Positions 8,770-17,590 are shown, counted from the stretch's first letter. The stretch is 64,000 bases of DNA from Leisingera daeponensis (GCF_019801465.1 NZ_JAHVJA010000012.1:57041-121040); one strand, 5' to 3'. The notes: generated by a model from the letters alone, not told the origin. Program-made: numbers and translations.

Positions 8770-9114
8770 TTAGGAATTCGCGCTGGCCGGGGCGGTTGCT
8801 TCACTCAGCGAACTGTACAGATTAAAGATTGTGTCCATCCGGGTCAGCCGGAAGACCTTCTCTACCATCGGGGTCAGCCCGGCCAGATCCAGTTTGCGGC
8901 CGCTGCCAAGCTGCTTCATGGCGGCGACAATCGCGCCAAGCCCGCTGGAATCAATGAACTGCACTTCGGAAAGGTCCAGAATGACGCGGTCCGGGCCGCT
9001 TTCGGTTTCCGCCCGCATGTCTTCCTTGAACTGGATTGCCATGGCGGCATCAATGCGTTCGGCATTGACTTTGACGATCTGTGCATCGCCCGTCATGGTG
9101 GTCGTCAGGCTCAT
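8770..9114 (-). CDS. STAS-domain anti-anti-sigma factor
   Basis: A 114-residue single STAS domain (SpoIIAA/RsbV type). The switch loop FIDSSGLGAIVAAMKQL (residues about 53-69) contains the serine that partner kinases phosphorylate. The chosen ATG (9114) follows GGGGGAAGAAC; the frame opens upstream but without ribosome signal. It is first in a two-gene unit with the RsbW-like ATPase. In the usual logic, unphosphorylated STAS protein sequesters the ATPase and frees the controlled sigma factor or effector. The promoter would lie in the 95-bp region shared with the divergent thiolase gene. Confidence 0.82.
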   Translation of the reverse strand: MSLTTTMTGDAQIVKVNAERIDAAMAIQFKEDMRAETESGPDRVILDLSEVQFIDSSGLGAIVAAMKQLGSGRKLDLAGLTPMVEKVFRLTRMDTIFNLYSSLSEATAPASANS

Positions 9115-9209
9115 GTTCTTCCCCCGGGATGTAACGTCATTTGGGAGCACTCTAGACCGCAAAGCTTACTTTTCTGTAGGTATATTTTTGACGATTGGAG
9201 GAAAATTGC

Positions 9210-10382
9210 ATGAAAGATGTTGTTATCGCCGGAGCGGCCCGGACGCCCATGGGCGGGTTCCAGGGAATGTACGACGGGGTGACGGCTTCGGAGCTGGGCG
9301 GCGCGGCCATCCGGGCGGCCCTGGAAGGCGCCGGTGCTGCCACGGTTGATGAGGTGCTGATGGGCTGCGTTCTGCCCGCGGGCCAGGGTCAGGCGCCTGC
9401 GCGCCAGGCCGGCTTTGCAGCGGGGCTAGGCGAAGAGGTGCCCGCCACAACCCTCAACAAGATGTGCGGGTCGGGCATGAAGGCGGCGATGATCGCCTTT
9501 GACCAGATCGCGCTGGGCCACGCGGACACCATGATTGCCGGCGGCATGGAGAGCATGACCAATGCCCCCTACATGCTGCCGAAAATGCGCGGCGGCGCCC
9601 GCATCGGCCACGGCCAGGTGATCGACCACATGTTCCTGGACGGGCTGGAAGACGCGTACGACAAGGGGCGCCTGATGGGCACCTTTGCCGAGGATTGCGC
9701 CGAAAAGTACCAGTTCACCCGGGAAGCCCAGGATGAATACGCGCTGAAATCCTTGTCCAACGCTTTGGCAGCGCAGGACAGCGGCGCCTTTGACGGGGAA
9801 ATCGCCGCCGTGACCGTGAAAACCCGCAAGGGCGAGGTGGTGACGGACGCGGATGAGCAGCCGAAGTCGGCGCGTCCGGAAAAGATCCCGACGCTGAAGC
9901 CGGCATTCCGCAAGGACGGCACTGTGACGGCGGCCAACGCGTCGTCCATTTCGGACGGCGCCGCGGCGCTGGTCCTGGCCTCTGCCGAGGCTGCCGAGGC
10001 GAAGGGCCTCACTGTGCGGGCCCGCATTCTGGGCCATGCCAGCCACGCCCAGGCGCCGGGCTGGTTCACCACCGCACCGGTCCCGGCCGCGCAGAAACTG
10101 CTCAAGAACATTGGCTGGAGCGTCGAGGACGTCGATCTGTGGGAGGTCAATGAGGCCTTCGCGGTGGTTCCGATGGCCTTCATGCATGAAATGGGCATTT
10201 CCCGCGACAAGGTGAATGTGAACGGCGGCGCCTGCGCGCTGGGCCACCCGATCGGCGCCTCCGGCGCGCGGATCATGGTGACCCTGCTGAACGCGCTGGA
10301 AAAGCGCGGCCTCACGCGCGGTGTTGCGGCCATCTGCATTGGCGGCGGCGAAGGCACGGCGATTGCGATCGAGCGGGTCTGA
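9210..10382 (+). CDS. Acetyl-CoA C-acyltransferase (thiolase)
   Basis: A 390-residue thiolase that condenses or cleaves 3-ketoacyl-CoA with CoA. The acylation Cys is Cys86 in LNKMCGSGMKA, the deprotonating Cys is Cys376 in ICIGGGEGTAIAIE, and the His motif is GGACALGHPIGASGAR, with NEAFA before it. The start ATG has GGAGG eight bases upstream. Whether it is biosynthetic (PhaA-like acetoacetyl-CoA thiolase) or degradative cannot be settled. It stands alone, without a fadB or phaB neighbour, which suggests a general acetyl-CoA acetyltransferase or a pathway encoded elsewhere. A hairpin terminator follows. Confidence 0.9.
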   Translation: MKDVVIAGAARTPMGGFQGMYDGVTASELGGAAIRAALEGAGAATVDEVLMGCVLPAGQGQAPARQAGFAAGLGEEVPATTLNKMCGSGMKAAMIAFDQIALGHADTMIAGGMESMTNAPYMLPKMRGGARIGHGQVIDHMFLDGLEDAYDKGRLMGTFAEDCAEKYQFTREAQDEYALKSLSNALAAQDSGAFDGEIAAVTVKTRKGEVVTDADEQPKSARPEKIPTLKPAFRKDGTVTAANASSISDGAAALVLASAEAAEAKGLTVRARILGHASHAQAPGWFTTAPVPAAQKLLKNIGWSVEDVDLWEVNEAFAVVPMAFMHEMGISRDKVNVNGGACALGHPIGASGARIMVTLLNALEKRGLTRGVAAICIGGGEGTAIAIERV

Positions 10383-10434
10383 CCCCTTTCATCTGGCCCG
10401 AAGTATCCTCGGGGGTGAATTGACCGCGAGGTCA

Positions 10435-10457
10435 AGAGGGGGCAGACAGCCCCCTCT
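10435..10457 (+). terminator. Hairpin after the thiolase gene
   Basis: A perfect 9-bp stem (AGAGGGGGC with GCCCCCTCT) around a 5-nt loop, directly upstream of the next gene's leader. The U-tract is short (GTTA). It is probably a terminator or attenuator for thiolase read-through into the next gene. Confidence 0.45.
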
Positions 10458-10479
10458 GTTACGTTGAAGGAATGCGCTT

Positions 10480-10935
10480 ATGCGGGCTGATTATGAAACC
10501 CTTGCCAAGACCATAGCTGCTCTGACCGAAGGCGAGACGGATGAGGTGGCACTGATGGCCACTGTCGCCTGCGAGGTGCATCACGCCGACGACCGTTTCG
10601 ACTGGACCGGGTTTTACCGGGTTGTTGCGCCGGAGATGCTGAAGATCGGCCCTTACCAGGGCGGGCACGGCTGCCTGCAGATCCCGTTCTCCCGCGGCGT
10701 CTGCGGTGCAGCAGCGCGCAGCGGCGAAGTGCAGCTGGTCCCGGATGTGGATGCTTTTCCCGGCCATATCGCCTGTGCGTCGTCCACGCGGTCGGAGCTG
10801 GTGCTGCCGGTCCGGAACGGCAATGGCGAGCTGATCGGGGTTTTTGACATCGACAGCGACCAGCCGGATGCCTTCTCCCAGGAAGATGCAGACCGGTTTG
10901 CGGCCATTCTGACCCAAGTGTTCGGCCGTATCTGA
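10480..10935 (+). CDS. Free methionine-(R)-sulfoxide reductase (GAF domain)
   Basis: A 151-residue single GAF-domain enzyme that reduces free L-methionine-(R)-sulfoxide. The three reactive cysteines of the fRMsr family are present with the right spacing: Cys65 in GGHGCLQIPF, Cys75 in RGVCGAAAR and Cys99 in HIACASSTRSE. The 10 and 24-residue intervals match E. coli YebR. Other family marks are DWTGFY and the late VFDIDSDQP. It is a cytoplasmic oxidative-damage repair enzyme. A well-formed terminator ends the unit. Confidence 0.88.
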   Translation: MRADYETLAKTIAALTEGETDEVALMATVACEVHHADDRFDWTGFYRVVAPEMLKIGPYQGGHGCLQIPFSRGVCGAAARSGEVQLVPDVDAFPGHIACASSTRSELVLPVRNGNGELIGVFDIDSDQPDAFSQEDADRFAAILTQVFGRI

Positions 10936-11005
10936 TTCGTGACGCCAGGGGCATTGCCTCCCCCGGCGTGGCGGCCTCACCCAGAGGTCTTCGGGTAAGA
11001 TGAAG

Positions 11006-11036
11006 AACCCGGCGCCTGCGTGCGCTGGGTTTTTTT
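11006..11036 (+). terminator. Rho-independent terminator after the methionine sulfoxide reductase gene
   Basis: A 10-bp stem with one G-T pair (11006-11015 with 11022-11031), a 6-nt loop and a run of Ts to 11036. Confidence 0.8.
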
Positions 11037-11063
11037 CATGGGTAACGCACACCCATGAAAAAA
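11031..11063. repeat. 13-bp inverted repeat upstream of the XRE-cupin regulator
   Basis: TTTTTTCATGGGT (11031-11043) is repeated in perfect inversion (11051-11063) around a 7-nt spacer. It overlaps the terminator's T-run. A third TTTTTTCATG copy occurs at about 11110-11119, just before the regulator's ribosome-binding site. It could act as operator DNA or as a second hairpin. Confidence 0.55.
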
Positions 11064-11073
11064 TGCTTGGAAA

Positions 11074-11099
11074 TTTCACGAAGTCAGGGCATCGTGAAA
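11074..11099. promoter_or_regulatory. Inverted repeat TTTCACGA-N10-TCGTGAAA, probable operator
   Basis: Two perfect 8-bp arms (11074-11081 and 11092-11099) 36-62 bp before the GTG start of the XRE-cupin gene. Position and symmetry fit an autoregulatory site for a dimeric helix-turn-helix protein. Confidence 0.5.
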
Positions 11100-11135
11100 A
11101 TCGGGAAGATTTTTTCATGAGCGAGGAGAGGGCGG

Positions 11136-11705
11136 GTGAACGATCAGGTCGCGGCAACGGCAACCCTGGGGGCGGACATCCGGGCCTTGCGCAAGGCGCG
11201 CGGTCTGACGCTGTCGGATATCGCCGCGATACTGAACCGTTCGGTCGGCTGGCTGAGCCAGGTAGAACGGGACATGTCGGAACCGTCGATTTCCGACCTG
11301 CGCCAGATCGCCGAGGCGCTGGGCGTGCCGATGTCGATGCTGTTTGCGCACTCCGGGGCCCCGGCAGAGGAGCATGGGTATATCGTGCGCGCAGGCTCCC
11401 GCCGTCCGATGGGGTCGGGCGAGGAAGGGCTGATCGAAGAACTGCTGTCGCCCGACCTGACCGACGATTTCGAGATGGTGCATTCCACCTTCCGGCCCAA
11501 GTCGCGGATGCAGACGCCGGCCAACCGGCCGACGCAGGAAGTCGGCTATATGATCTCCGGCAGGCTGGACCTGCTGATCGGCGGCCGCCCTTTCACCGTC
11601 GGTCCCGGCGACAGCTTCCGGATCAGGCATGAGCCTTACCAATGGTCGAACCCTTACGACGAGCCCGCCGTGGCCGTCTGGGTGATCGCGCCGCCGGTTT
11701 ACTAG
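11136..11705 (+). CDS. XRE-family regulator with C-terminal cupin domain
   Basis: A 189-residue transcription factor. The N-terminal HTH_XRE domain (about residues 12-70) has RALRKARGLTLSDIAAIL and the recognition helix region GWLSQVERDMSEPSI. The C-terminal cupin (about 100-185) contains EVGYMISGRLDLLIGG and VGPGDSFRI. This architecture senses a small ligand in the cupin and often controls amino-acid, polyamine or betaine catabolism. GTG start at 11136 with GAGGAGAGG upstream. It is the first gene of a same-strand cluster, so it probably regulates the GFA and dehydrogenase genes that follow. The cupin metal ligands look incomplete, so a metal-free sensor is likely. Confidence 0.85.
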   Translation: MNDQVAATATLGADIRALRKARGLTLSDIAAILNRSVGWLSQVERDMSEPSISDLRQIAEALGVPMSMLFAHSGAPAEEHGYIVRAGSRRPMGSGEEGLIEELLSPDLTDDFEMVHSTFRPKSRMQTPANRPTQEVGYMISGRLDLLIGGRPFTVGPGDSFRIRHEPYQWSNPYDEPAVAVWVIAPPVY

Positions 11706-11711
11706 GAGGGA

Positions 11712-12086
11712 ATGATGATCAAGGGCTCCTGCCTCTGCGGCGACATCCGGTTTGAAACCGCGGCCAAGCCTGCGGGCGCCTCAATGTGCCACTGCAGCCA
11801 GTGCCGCAAGCAATCGGGCGGCCTCTGGGCCTCGGCCTATGTGCGCGACGAGGATCTCGCCATCACCGGCCCGGTGAGCTGGTTCGAGGCAACGCCGCGG
11901 GCAAAACGCGGCAGCTGCCCGCGCTGCGGTTCCTTCCTGTTCTGGAAGGGCGCGGGCGAGGATACCACCAGTTTTGCTTTGGGCGCTGTCGACGGGAACA
12001 CCGGTCTCAGCGTCGAAAAGCACATCTTTACCGCCTCCAAGGGCGACTACTACGAAATCGCGGACGGCGTGCCGCAAGAGGACTGA
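11712..12086 (+). CDS. GFA (glutathione-dependent formaldehyde-activating / CENP-V) family protein
   Basis: A 124-residue zinc protein of the GFA fold. The family's seven cysteines are all seen: Cys7 and Cys9 (SCLCGDI), Cys26, Cys28 and Cys31 (CHCSQC), Cys69 and Cys72 (SCPRCGS). The founding member, Gfa of Paracoccus, was proposed to speed S-hydroxymethyl-glutathione formation, though that activity has been questioned. Its place six bases after the regulator and sixteen before a dehydrogenase that can release C1 units fits a formaldehyde-handling role, which is inference. ATGs at 11712 and 11715 both follow AGGAGGG. Confidence 0.85.
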   Translation: MMIKGSCLCGDIRFETAAKPAGASMCHCSQCRKQSGGLWASAYVRDEDLAITGPVSWFEATPRAKRGSCPRCGSFLFWKGAGEDTTSFALGAVDGNTGLSVEKHIFTASKGDYYEIADGVPQED

Positions 12087-12101
12087 GACTAGGGAGCGAA
12101 C

Positions 12102-14549
12102 ATGTCTGATTTTCCAACCAAGGCCCGTGTGGTCATCATCGGCGGCGGCGTCGTCGGCTGCTCGTCGCTTTATCATCTGGCCAAGAAAGGCTGGACCGAT
12201 TGTGTGCTCTTGGAAAAGAACGAGCTGACCGCTGGCTCGACCTGGCACGCGGCCGGCAACGTGCCGACTTTCTCGACCTCCTGGGCGATCATGAACATGC
12301 AGCGCTATTCGACCGAGCTGTATTCGGGCCTGGCCGAAGAAGTCGATTATCCGATGAACTATCACGTCTCGGGGTCGATCCGTCTGGCGCACAGCAAAGA
12401 GCGGATGCAGGAATTTGAACGCGCTATGTCCATGGGCCGCTACCAGGGTATCCCGATGGAGATGTGGACCCCGGAAGAAACCAAGGAACACTATCCGTTC
12501 CTGGAAACCCATGACCTGACCGGGGTGCTCTATGACCCGACCGATGGTGATATCGACCCGGCACAGCTGACCCAGGCCCTTGCCAAGGGTGCGCGTGACA
12601 TGGGCGCAAAGATCCTGCGCTTCACGCCGGCGACCGGTGTGACCCAGCACGAAGACGGCACCTGGACGGTGCACACTGAAAAAGGCAACATCGACTGTGA
12701 CTATGTGGTGAACGCCGCCGGTTACTACGCGCAGCGCGTGGGCGAGATGTTCAAGCCCTACGGCGGCCGGACCGTGCCTGCCATGGTGATGGAGCACCAG
12801 TATCTGCTGACCGAACAGATCCCCGAGGTCGAAGCCTGGTCGAAGGAACACGGCGGCAAGCTGCCCCTGATCCGCGACGTGGACGTGTCATACTACCTGC
12901 GCCAGGAAAAGCACGGCTACAACCTCGGCCCGTACGAGCCTAACTGCAAAGGCCACTGGCTGACCGAAGACGATCCGATGCCCGAGGACTTTTCGTTCCA
13001 GCTGTGGCAGGAAGATCTGGACCGGATCGAAGACATTGTCACCGATGCCATGGAGCGGGTGCCGCTGATGGCGTCCTCCGGTGTTTCCAGCGTGATCAAC
13101 GGTCCGATCCCCTATGCCCCCGATGGTCTGCCGATGATCGGCCCGATGCCGGGTGTGACAAACGCGTTTGAGGCGCACAGCTTCACCTTCGGCATTGCCC
13201 AGGGCGGCGGCGCCGGCAAGGTGCTGGCCGAATGGATCGTTGATGGCCACACCGAGTGGGACATGTGGGCCGTCGATCCGCGCCGCTACACCGACTACAC
13301 CGACCAGGACTACTGCAACAAAAAGGGCATGGAAGTTTACGGCAACGAATACGCCATGCACTTCCCGCACCACGAATGGCCGGCTGCGCGCGACAAGAAG
13401 GTTAGCCAGGTGCACGCGAAGATCAAGGAACTGGGCGGTGTAATGGGCGCCTACAATGGCTGGGAACGCGCCAACTGGTTTGCGCAGCCGGGGGACGACA
13501 CCTCTGAGGAAGCCACCCATACTTGGGGCCGCTCCGGCCCGTGGCAGCAGCGCATCAAGGAAGAATGCGAAGCGGTCCGCGACGGCGTCGGCGTGCTGGA
13601 CCTGCCGGGTTTCTCCCGCTTCAACCTGGACGGCGAGGGCGCAGCCGAATTCCTGCGCGGTATGGTGACTGGCGGCCTGCCCAAGGTGGGCCGGATGAAC
13701 CTGGTCTACTTCTCGGATGACCGCGGCCGCATTCTGACCGAGATGTCCTGCATTCGTCATGGCGAAGACCACTTCACCATGATCACCGCGGGCTCGGCCC
13801 AGTGGCACGACTTCGAGATCTTGCGCAAAGCGCTGCCCGCGGGTCTAACCCTGACCGACCGCACCACCGAATTTGCGACCATGATCGTCACAGGCCCGAA
13901 ATCGCGGGAGCTGCTGGCAGGTATCTCGGACGCTGACCTGTCGCTGGGCTGGCTGACCCATCAGGAAGCTTCTGTCGCAGGCAAACCCGCCTTCCTGGCG
14001 CGAGTGTCCTTTGCGGGCGAACTGGGCTGGGAGGTTCACTGCGCCAACGCGCATCAGCCGGAGATCTACGACGCCCTGCTCGCAGGCGGCGCCAAGCCGT
14101 TCGGTATGTATGCGCTGAATTCCCTGCGCATCGAGAAGGGCTACCGCACTTGGAAGGGCGACCTCAGCACCGATTACTCGCTGCTCGAAGGCGGGCTGGA
14201 GCGGTTCGTCAAGCTGGACAAGCCGCAGGACTTCCCGGGCAAGGCCGCGATCCAGGCCGAAAAGCAGCAGGGTGTGAAGAAGTCCTTCGTCACCCTGATC
14301 GTCGACGCAGGCGACGCGGACGCGCCTTACATGTCCTGTATCTGGAAGGATGGCGAGATCGTGGGCGAAACCACTTCTGGCGACTGGGGCTACCGTGTGA
14401 ATGCCTCCATCGCGCTGGGTATGGTGCGCACCGATCTGGCCGTGCCGGGCACCGAGCTGGAGGTGGAGATCTACGGCGAGAAGTGCCGCGCGGTGGTGCA
14501 GAAAGACGAGCCGCTGTGGGATCCCGCCAACGAGCGCCTGCGCGCCTGA
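12102..14549 (+). CDS. FAD-dependent dimethylglycine/sarcosine dehydrogenase-like protein with GcvT domain (copy 1)
   Basis: An 815-residue fusion of an N-terminal DAO-type FAD oxidoreductase (Rossmann motif VVIIGGGVVGCSSL at residues 9-22, TWHAAG, the flavin-attachment region in relatives, near 49) with a C-terminal GcvT/aminomethyltransferase-like folate domain from about residue 430. Such proteins oxidatively demethylate dimethylglycine, sarcosine or related N-methyl compounds and pass the methylene group to tetrahydrofolate. GAACATG start with AGGGAGCGAAC upstream. It is third in the cluster and paralogous to the gene at 17674. Substrate cannot be assigned from sequence alone; context with a BHMT-like enzyme favours dimethylglycine or sarcosine. 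Confidence 0.85.
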   Translation: MSDFPTKARVVIIGGGVVGCSSLYHLAKKGWTDCVLLEKNELTAGSTWHAAGNVPTFSTSWAIMNMQRYSTELYSGLAEEVDYPMNYHVSGSIRLAHSKERMQEFERAMSMGRYQGIPMEMWTPEETKEHYPFLETHDLTGVLYDPTDGDIDPAQLTQALAKGARDMGAKILRFTPATGVTQHEDGTWTVHTEKGNIDCDYVVNAAGYYAQRVGEMFKPYGGRTVPAMVMEHQYLLTEQIPEVEAWSKEHGGKLPLIRDVDVSYYLRQEKHGYNLGPYEPNCKGHWLTEDDPMPEDFSFQLWQEDLDRIEDIVTDAMERVPLMASSGVSSVINGPIPYAPDGLPMIGPMPGVTNAFEAHSFTFGIAQGGGAGKVLAEWIVDGHTEWDMWAVDPRRYTDYTDQDYCNKKGMEVYGNEYAMHFPHHEWPAARDKKVSQVHAKIKELGGVMGAYNGWERANWFAQPGDDTSEEATHTWGRSGPWQQRIKEECEAVRDGVGVLDLPGFSRFNLDGEGAAEFLRGMVTGGLPKVGRMNLVYFSDDRGRILTEMSCIRHGEDHFTMITAGSAQWHDFEILRKALPAGLTLTDRTTEFATMIVTGPKSRELLAGISDADLSLGWLTHQEASVAGKPAFLARVSFAGELGWEVHCANAHQPEIYDALLAGGAKPFGMYALNSLRIEKGYRTWKGDLSTDYSLLEGGLERFVKLDKPQDFPGKAAIQAEKQQGVKKSFVTLIVDAGDADAPYMSCIWKDGEIVGETTSGDWGYRVNASIALGMVRTDLAVPGTELEVEIYGEKCRAVVQKDEPLWDPANERLRA

Positions 14550-14594
14550 TGCGCTGCGGCGGGCCCGTCACGCTTGTTTCAGGAGGCTTCAGCG

Positions 14595-15665
14595 ATGGCC
14601 CAGTTTATGAAAGGCGTCTGTCTGACCCGGCATGGCGGGCCGGATGCACTTGAATGGCGTGACGATATTCCTGTCCCGGTCCCTGGACCGGGGCAGGTTC
14701 TGGTCAAGGTTCTGGCGGCCGGCGTCAACAATACCGACATCAACACCCGGATCGGCTGGTACTCGTCCGATGTGACGGGCGCCACCGATGCGGTCGGCGA
14801 GAATGCCGGGGTCGAAGCCGGCGGCTGGGGCGGCGCCCTGAGCTTTCCGCGGATTCAGGGCGGCGACATTTGCGGTGTGGTGGTTCAGACCGGCCCGGAC
14901 GCCGGCGCCATCCGCGCGGGGCAGCGCGTCACCAGCCAGATCAATATCCCAAGACCGGAACCGGACAACCCTGCGGCCTTTGTCGCCTTGGGGTCCGAAC
15001 TTGACGGTGCCTTCGCGCAATACTGTCTCGCAGAAGCGGCAGAGCTGTTTGACGTCAGCGCATCGCCTCTGTCGGATATCGAAATCGCAGCGATGCCCTG
15101 CGCCTATGGCACTGCCTGGAATCTGCTGCACCGCGCCGGTGTATCTGCGGGCCAGCGGGTTCTGGTGACCGGCGCATCTGGCGGGGTCGGGCTGGCCGCG
15201 GTGCAGCTTGCCGCCCATCTTGGCGCCCATGTCACCGGCCAGACATCGCCCGCCAAATCGCAAGCGGTGGCTGCGATGGGGGCCATCGGCATCATAGGCC
15301 GCGAAGACATGCCTGAGCCGGGAGGCTTCGACGCCGTCATCGACGTGGTCGGCGGACTGGCCTGGCCCGCCCTGATACAGGCGCTGCGGCCCGGCGGGCA
15401 CTATGCGGTCTCCGGCGCCATTGCCGGCCCGATCGTCACGGCCGACCTGCGGGAGATCTACCTGCGCGACATCACCATTCACGGCTGCACTTTCTCCCCC
15501 CGTGCGGTGTTCGCCGAACTGGTGGAGCTGATCAATTCCGGCGCGATCCGGCCTCTGGTCTCGGCAACCTATCCCCTGCAGGAGATCGCAAGAGCGCAGG
15601 CGGACTTCATGAGCAAAGCGTTCCCGGGCAAACTGGTGCTGATTCCCCCGCAGGAGGCCTCATGA
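14595..15665 (+). CDS. MDR/quinone-oxidoreductase-type dehydrogenase
   Basis: A 356-residue medium-chain dehydrogenase/reductase. It has a GroES-like N-terminal half with the NNTDINTRIGWY substrate loop, then an NAD(P)H-binding Rossmann half with VLVTGASGGVGLAAVQLAA. The cysteines of the structural zinc site are not evident, so it fits the zinc-independent quinone-oxidoreductase branch. The ATG at 14595 was chosen because AGGAGG lies before it; an upstream TTG gives seven more residues. Its stop overlaps the start of the homocysteine methyltransferase gene (ATGA), so the two are translationally coupled. The substrate in this pathway is unknown. Confidence 0.8.
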   Translation: MAQFMKGVCLTRHGGPDALEWRDDIPVPVPGPGQVLVKVLAAGVNNTDINTRIGWYSSDVTGATDAVGENAGVEAGGWGGALSFPRIQGGDICGVVVQTGPDAGAIRAGQRVTSQINIPRPEPDNPAAFVALGSELDGAFAQYCLAEAAELFDVSASPLSDIEIAAMPCAYGTAWNLLHRAGVSAGQRVLVTGASGGVGLAAVQLAAHLGAHVTGQTSPAKSQAVAAMGAIGIIGREDMPEPGGFDAVIDVVGGLAWPALIQALRPGGHYAVSGAIAGPIVTADLREIYLRDITIHGCTFSPRAVFAELVELINSGAIRPLVSATYPLQEIARAQADFMSKAFPGKLVLIPPQEAS

Positions 15666-16558
15666 CAGATATTACACTCCTTGACGGCTCGATCGGGCAG
15701 GAAGTCGTCAAACGGTCCGGCGACCGGGCGACGCCGCTTTGGTCCACTGCTGTGATGGTTGACCGCCCGGAAGTTGTCGGCAGCGTTCATGCCGATTACT
15801 TTGCTGCCGGTGCCACCGTTGCCACAATGAACACCTATGCCGTGCTGCGCGACCGCTTGGTCCGCGCCGGGATCGAGGAGCATTTCGAGGAATTGCTGGC
15901 AACAGCTGCCCAACAGGCGGCCGCTGCGCGGGACGCGCATGGCGCGGGCCGCGTTGCCGCCGCGCTTGGCCCGCTGAAGGCCTCCTACCGCCCGGACATC
16001 TGCCCGCCGCATAATGACGCCAAACCCATCTATGCCGAAGTGGTTCGGCTGCTGGAACCGCAGGCAGACCTGTTCCTGATCGAAACCGTGTCCTCTGTCG
16101 AACATGCCAAAGGGGCGCTGCTCGGCTGTGAAACCACAGACAAACCGGTGTGGCTGGCCGCCTCGGTCAGGGATGATGATGGAACCCTGCTGCGGTCCGG
16201 CGAACCGCTGTCAGCCCTCGCGCCGCTGATAGCCGAGTTCCAGCCCGGCGCGGTTCTGCTCAACTGCTCGCGCCCGGAGGTCATCGGTGCGGGCCTGGAG
16301 ATCGTGCAAAGCTTCGGCAAGCCCTTCGGCGCCTATGCCAACGGCTTCACCCGCATCTCGGAAGGGTTCCTGAAGGACGCCCCGACCGTGGACGCGCTGC
16401 AGCAGCGCCAGGATCTCGGACCTGCGGCCTACGCGGAATTTGCAATGGGCTGGGTCGCCCAGGGCGCCAGCATTGTCGGCGGCTGCTGTGAGGTCGGCCC
16501 GGAACATATTGCTGATCTGGCCCGCCTGCTGCGCGCGGCCGGACATCGCATCGTCTGA
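15662..16558 (+). CDS. Homocysteine S-methyltransferase family protein (BHMT-like)
   Basis: A 298-residue zinc-dependent methyltransferase barrel. The zinc ligands are Cys202 (LLNCSRPE) and the Cys275-Cys276 pair (GGCCEVGPEHI). DGSIGQE at the start and NTYAVLRDRL are the homocysteine-side motifs. The family includes betaine-, S-methylmethionine- and DMSP-using enzymes. Being between two dimethylglycine-dehydrogenase-like genes suggests that it removes the first methyl group of glycine betaine (to make methionine plus dimethylglycine), which the dehydrogenases then take further. This is inference from context. It overlaps the upstream gene by four bases. Confidence 0.85.
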   Translation: MTDITLLDGSIGQEVVKRSGDRATPLWSTAVMVDRPEVVGSVHADYFAAGATVATMNTYAVLRDRLVRAGIEEHFEELLATAAQQAAAARDAHGAGRVAAALGPLKASYRPDICPPHNDAKPIYAEVVRLLEPQADLFLIETVSSVEHAKGALLGCETTDKPVWLAASVRDDDGTLLRSGEPLSALAPLIAEFQPGAVLLNCSRPEVIGAGLEIVQSFGKPFGAYANGFTRISEGFLKDAPTVDALQQRQDLGPAAYAEFAMGWVAQGASIVGGCCEVGPEHIADLARLLRAAGHRIV

Positions 16559-16576
16559 TCAGGGGAGGGGAACAGC

Positions 16577-17590
16577 ATGGCAGCTCCGGAAAAACTCAAA
16601 TCCGCCGATCCGGCCCGGGTCTGGAATATCGACATTATCGTCACCGAAGGTTTTGTGCTGATCGAGATGTCGGCTATCCTCGAGGTGCTGCGGATTGCCA
16701 ACCGGGTGCTGGCCCAGCCGCCGTTCAAATGGACGGTGCGCTCTCTGCAGGGCGGCCGTGTCGGCTGCCGGGCCGGCCTCAGCCTCGATACCGAACCTTT
16801 TGCAGTGAAGCCGGACGCGGATTTCGCCTTCTTCCTGGGTAACTCGGACCCGGATCATCCGGGCCTCAGCCTAGGGCGGGTAATCTCCAGCTACACCTGC
16901 CGAGATATCAAGGTCTATCTGCTGGCCGAGGCCGCGGCCCGCTACATCCGGGATCAGGGCGGGGCGGCCGGGCGGCTGACCACCCATTGGGAAAACTCTG
17001 CCCTGCTACGCGAGCGCATGGGGCTGAACGATTCCAGCCACGCGCTGGCGAGCGAGGACGGGCTGGTGGTCACCTGCGCCGGCATGGGGTCCACAGTCGA
17101 CATCATCCTGGCGCTTGTCGGGCGGCTCACCTCCGCCGCGGCGCAGATGACCGTGGCCAACATCATGCTGCATGAACAGGTGCGCGATTTCTCCTCGCTG
17201 CAGCCCTTTGCCGGCGCCAAGCCGACAATCACCGGCGACAGCGACCTGGATCATTGCATCCGCATAATGCAGGACAACATCGAGGAACCGGTGCCGATCA
17301 GTGACATCGTTGACGAACTGTGCATTTCAACCCGCTCGCTGGAACGCAAGTTCAAGACCTTCCTGGGCACCACCCCGAACGGCTTCTACCGGGAAATGCG
17401 CCTGTCCAAGGCCAACAACCTCCTGCTCAACACCACGATGAGCGTGCGTGAAATCGGCCTCGCCTGCGGCTTCCCGAACGGTTTCTCCAGTCTGTACAAG
17501 AGCTTCTTCGGCATCACCCCCTTTGCCCTGCGCAAACGCCGGCGGCTGGGCGGGGATGGGTCTGAGAAAATTTTGAAGGCCGGAGAATAG
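16577..17590 (+). CDS. GlxA-type AraC-family activator (GbdR/CdhR-like)
   Basis: A 337-residue regulator: an N-terminal DJ-1/PfpI-like glutamine-amidotransferase fold (about residues 15-190) without evident catalytic use, and a C-terminal AraC double HTH (about 235-325) with PISDIVDELCISTRSLERKF and a second half ending GFSSLYKSFFGITPFALRKR. Pseudomonas members of this subfamily (GbdR, SouR, CdhR) sense dimethylglycine/betaine, sarcosine and carnitine-derived compounds. The location 18 bp after the BHMT-like gene and 83 bp before the second dehydrogenase makes it the likely activator of this locus. GGGGAGGGGAAC precedes the ATG. Confidence 0.88.
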   Translation: MAAPEKLKSADPARVWNIDIIVTEGFVLIEMSAILEVLRIANRVLAQPPFKWTVRSLQGGRVGCRAGLSLDTEPFAVKPDADFAFFLGNSDPDHPGLSLGRVISSYTCRDIKVYLLAEAAARYIRDQGGAAGRLTTHWENSALLRERMGLNDSSHALASEDGLVVTCAGMGSTVDIILALVGRLTSAAAQMTVANIMLHEQVRDFSSLQPFAGAKPTITGDSDLDHCIRIMQDNIEEPVPISDIVDELCISTRSLERKFKTFLGTTPNGFYREMRLSKANNLLLNTTMSVREIGLACGFPNGFSSLYKSFFGITPFALRKRRRLGGDGSEKILKAGE

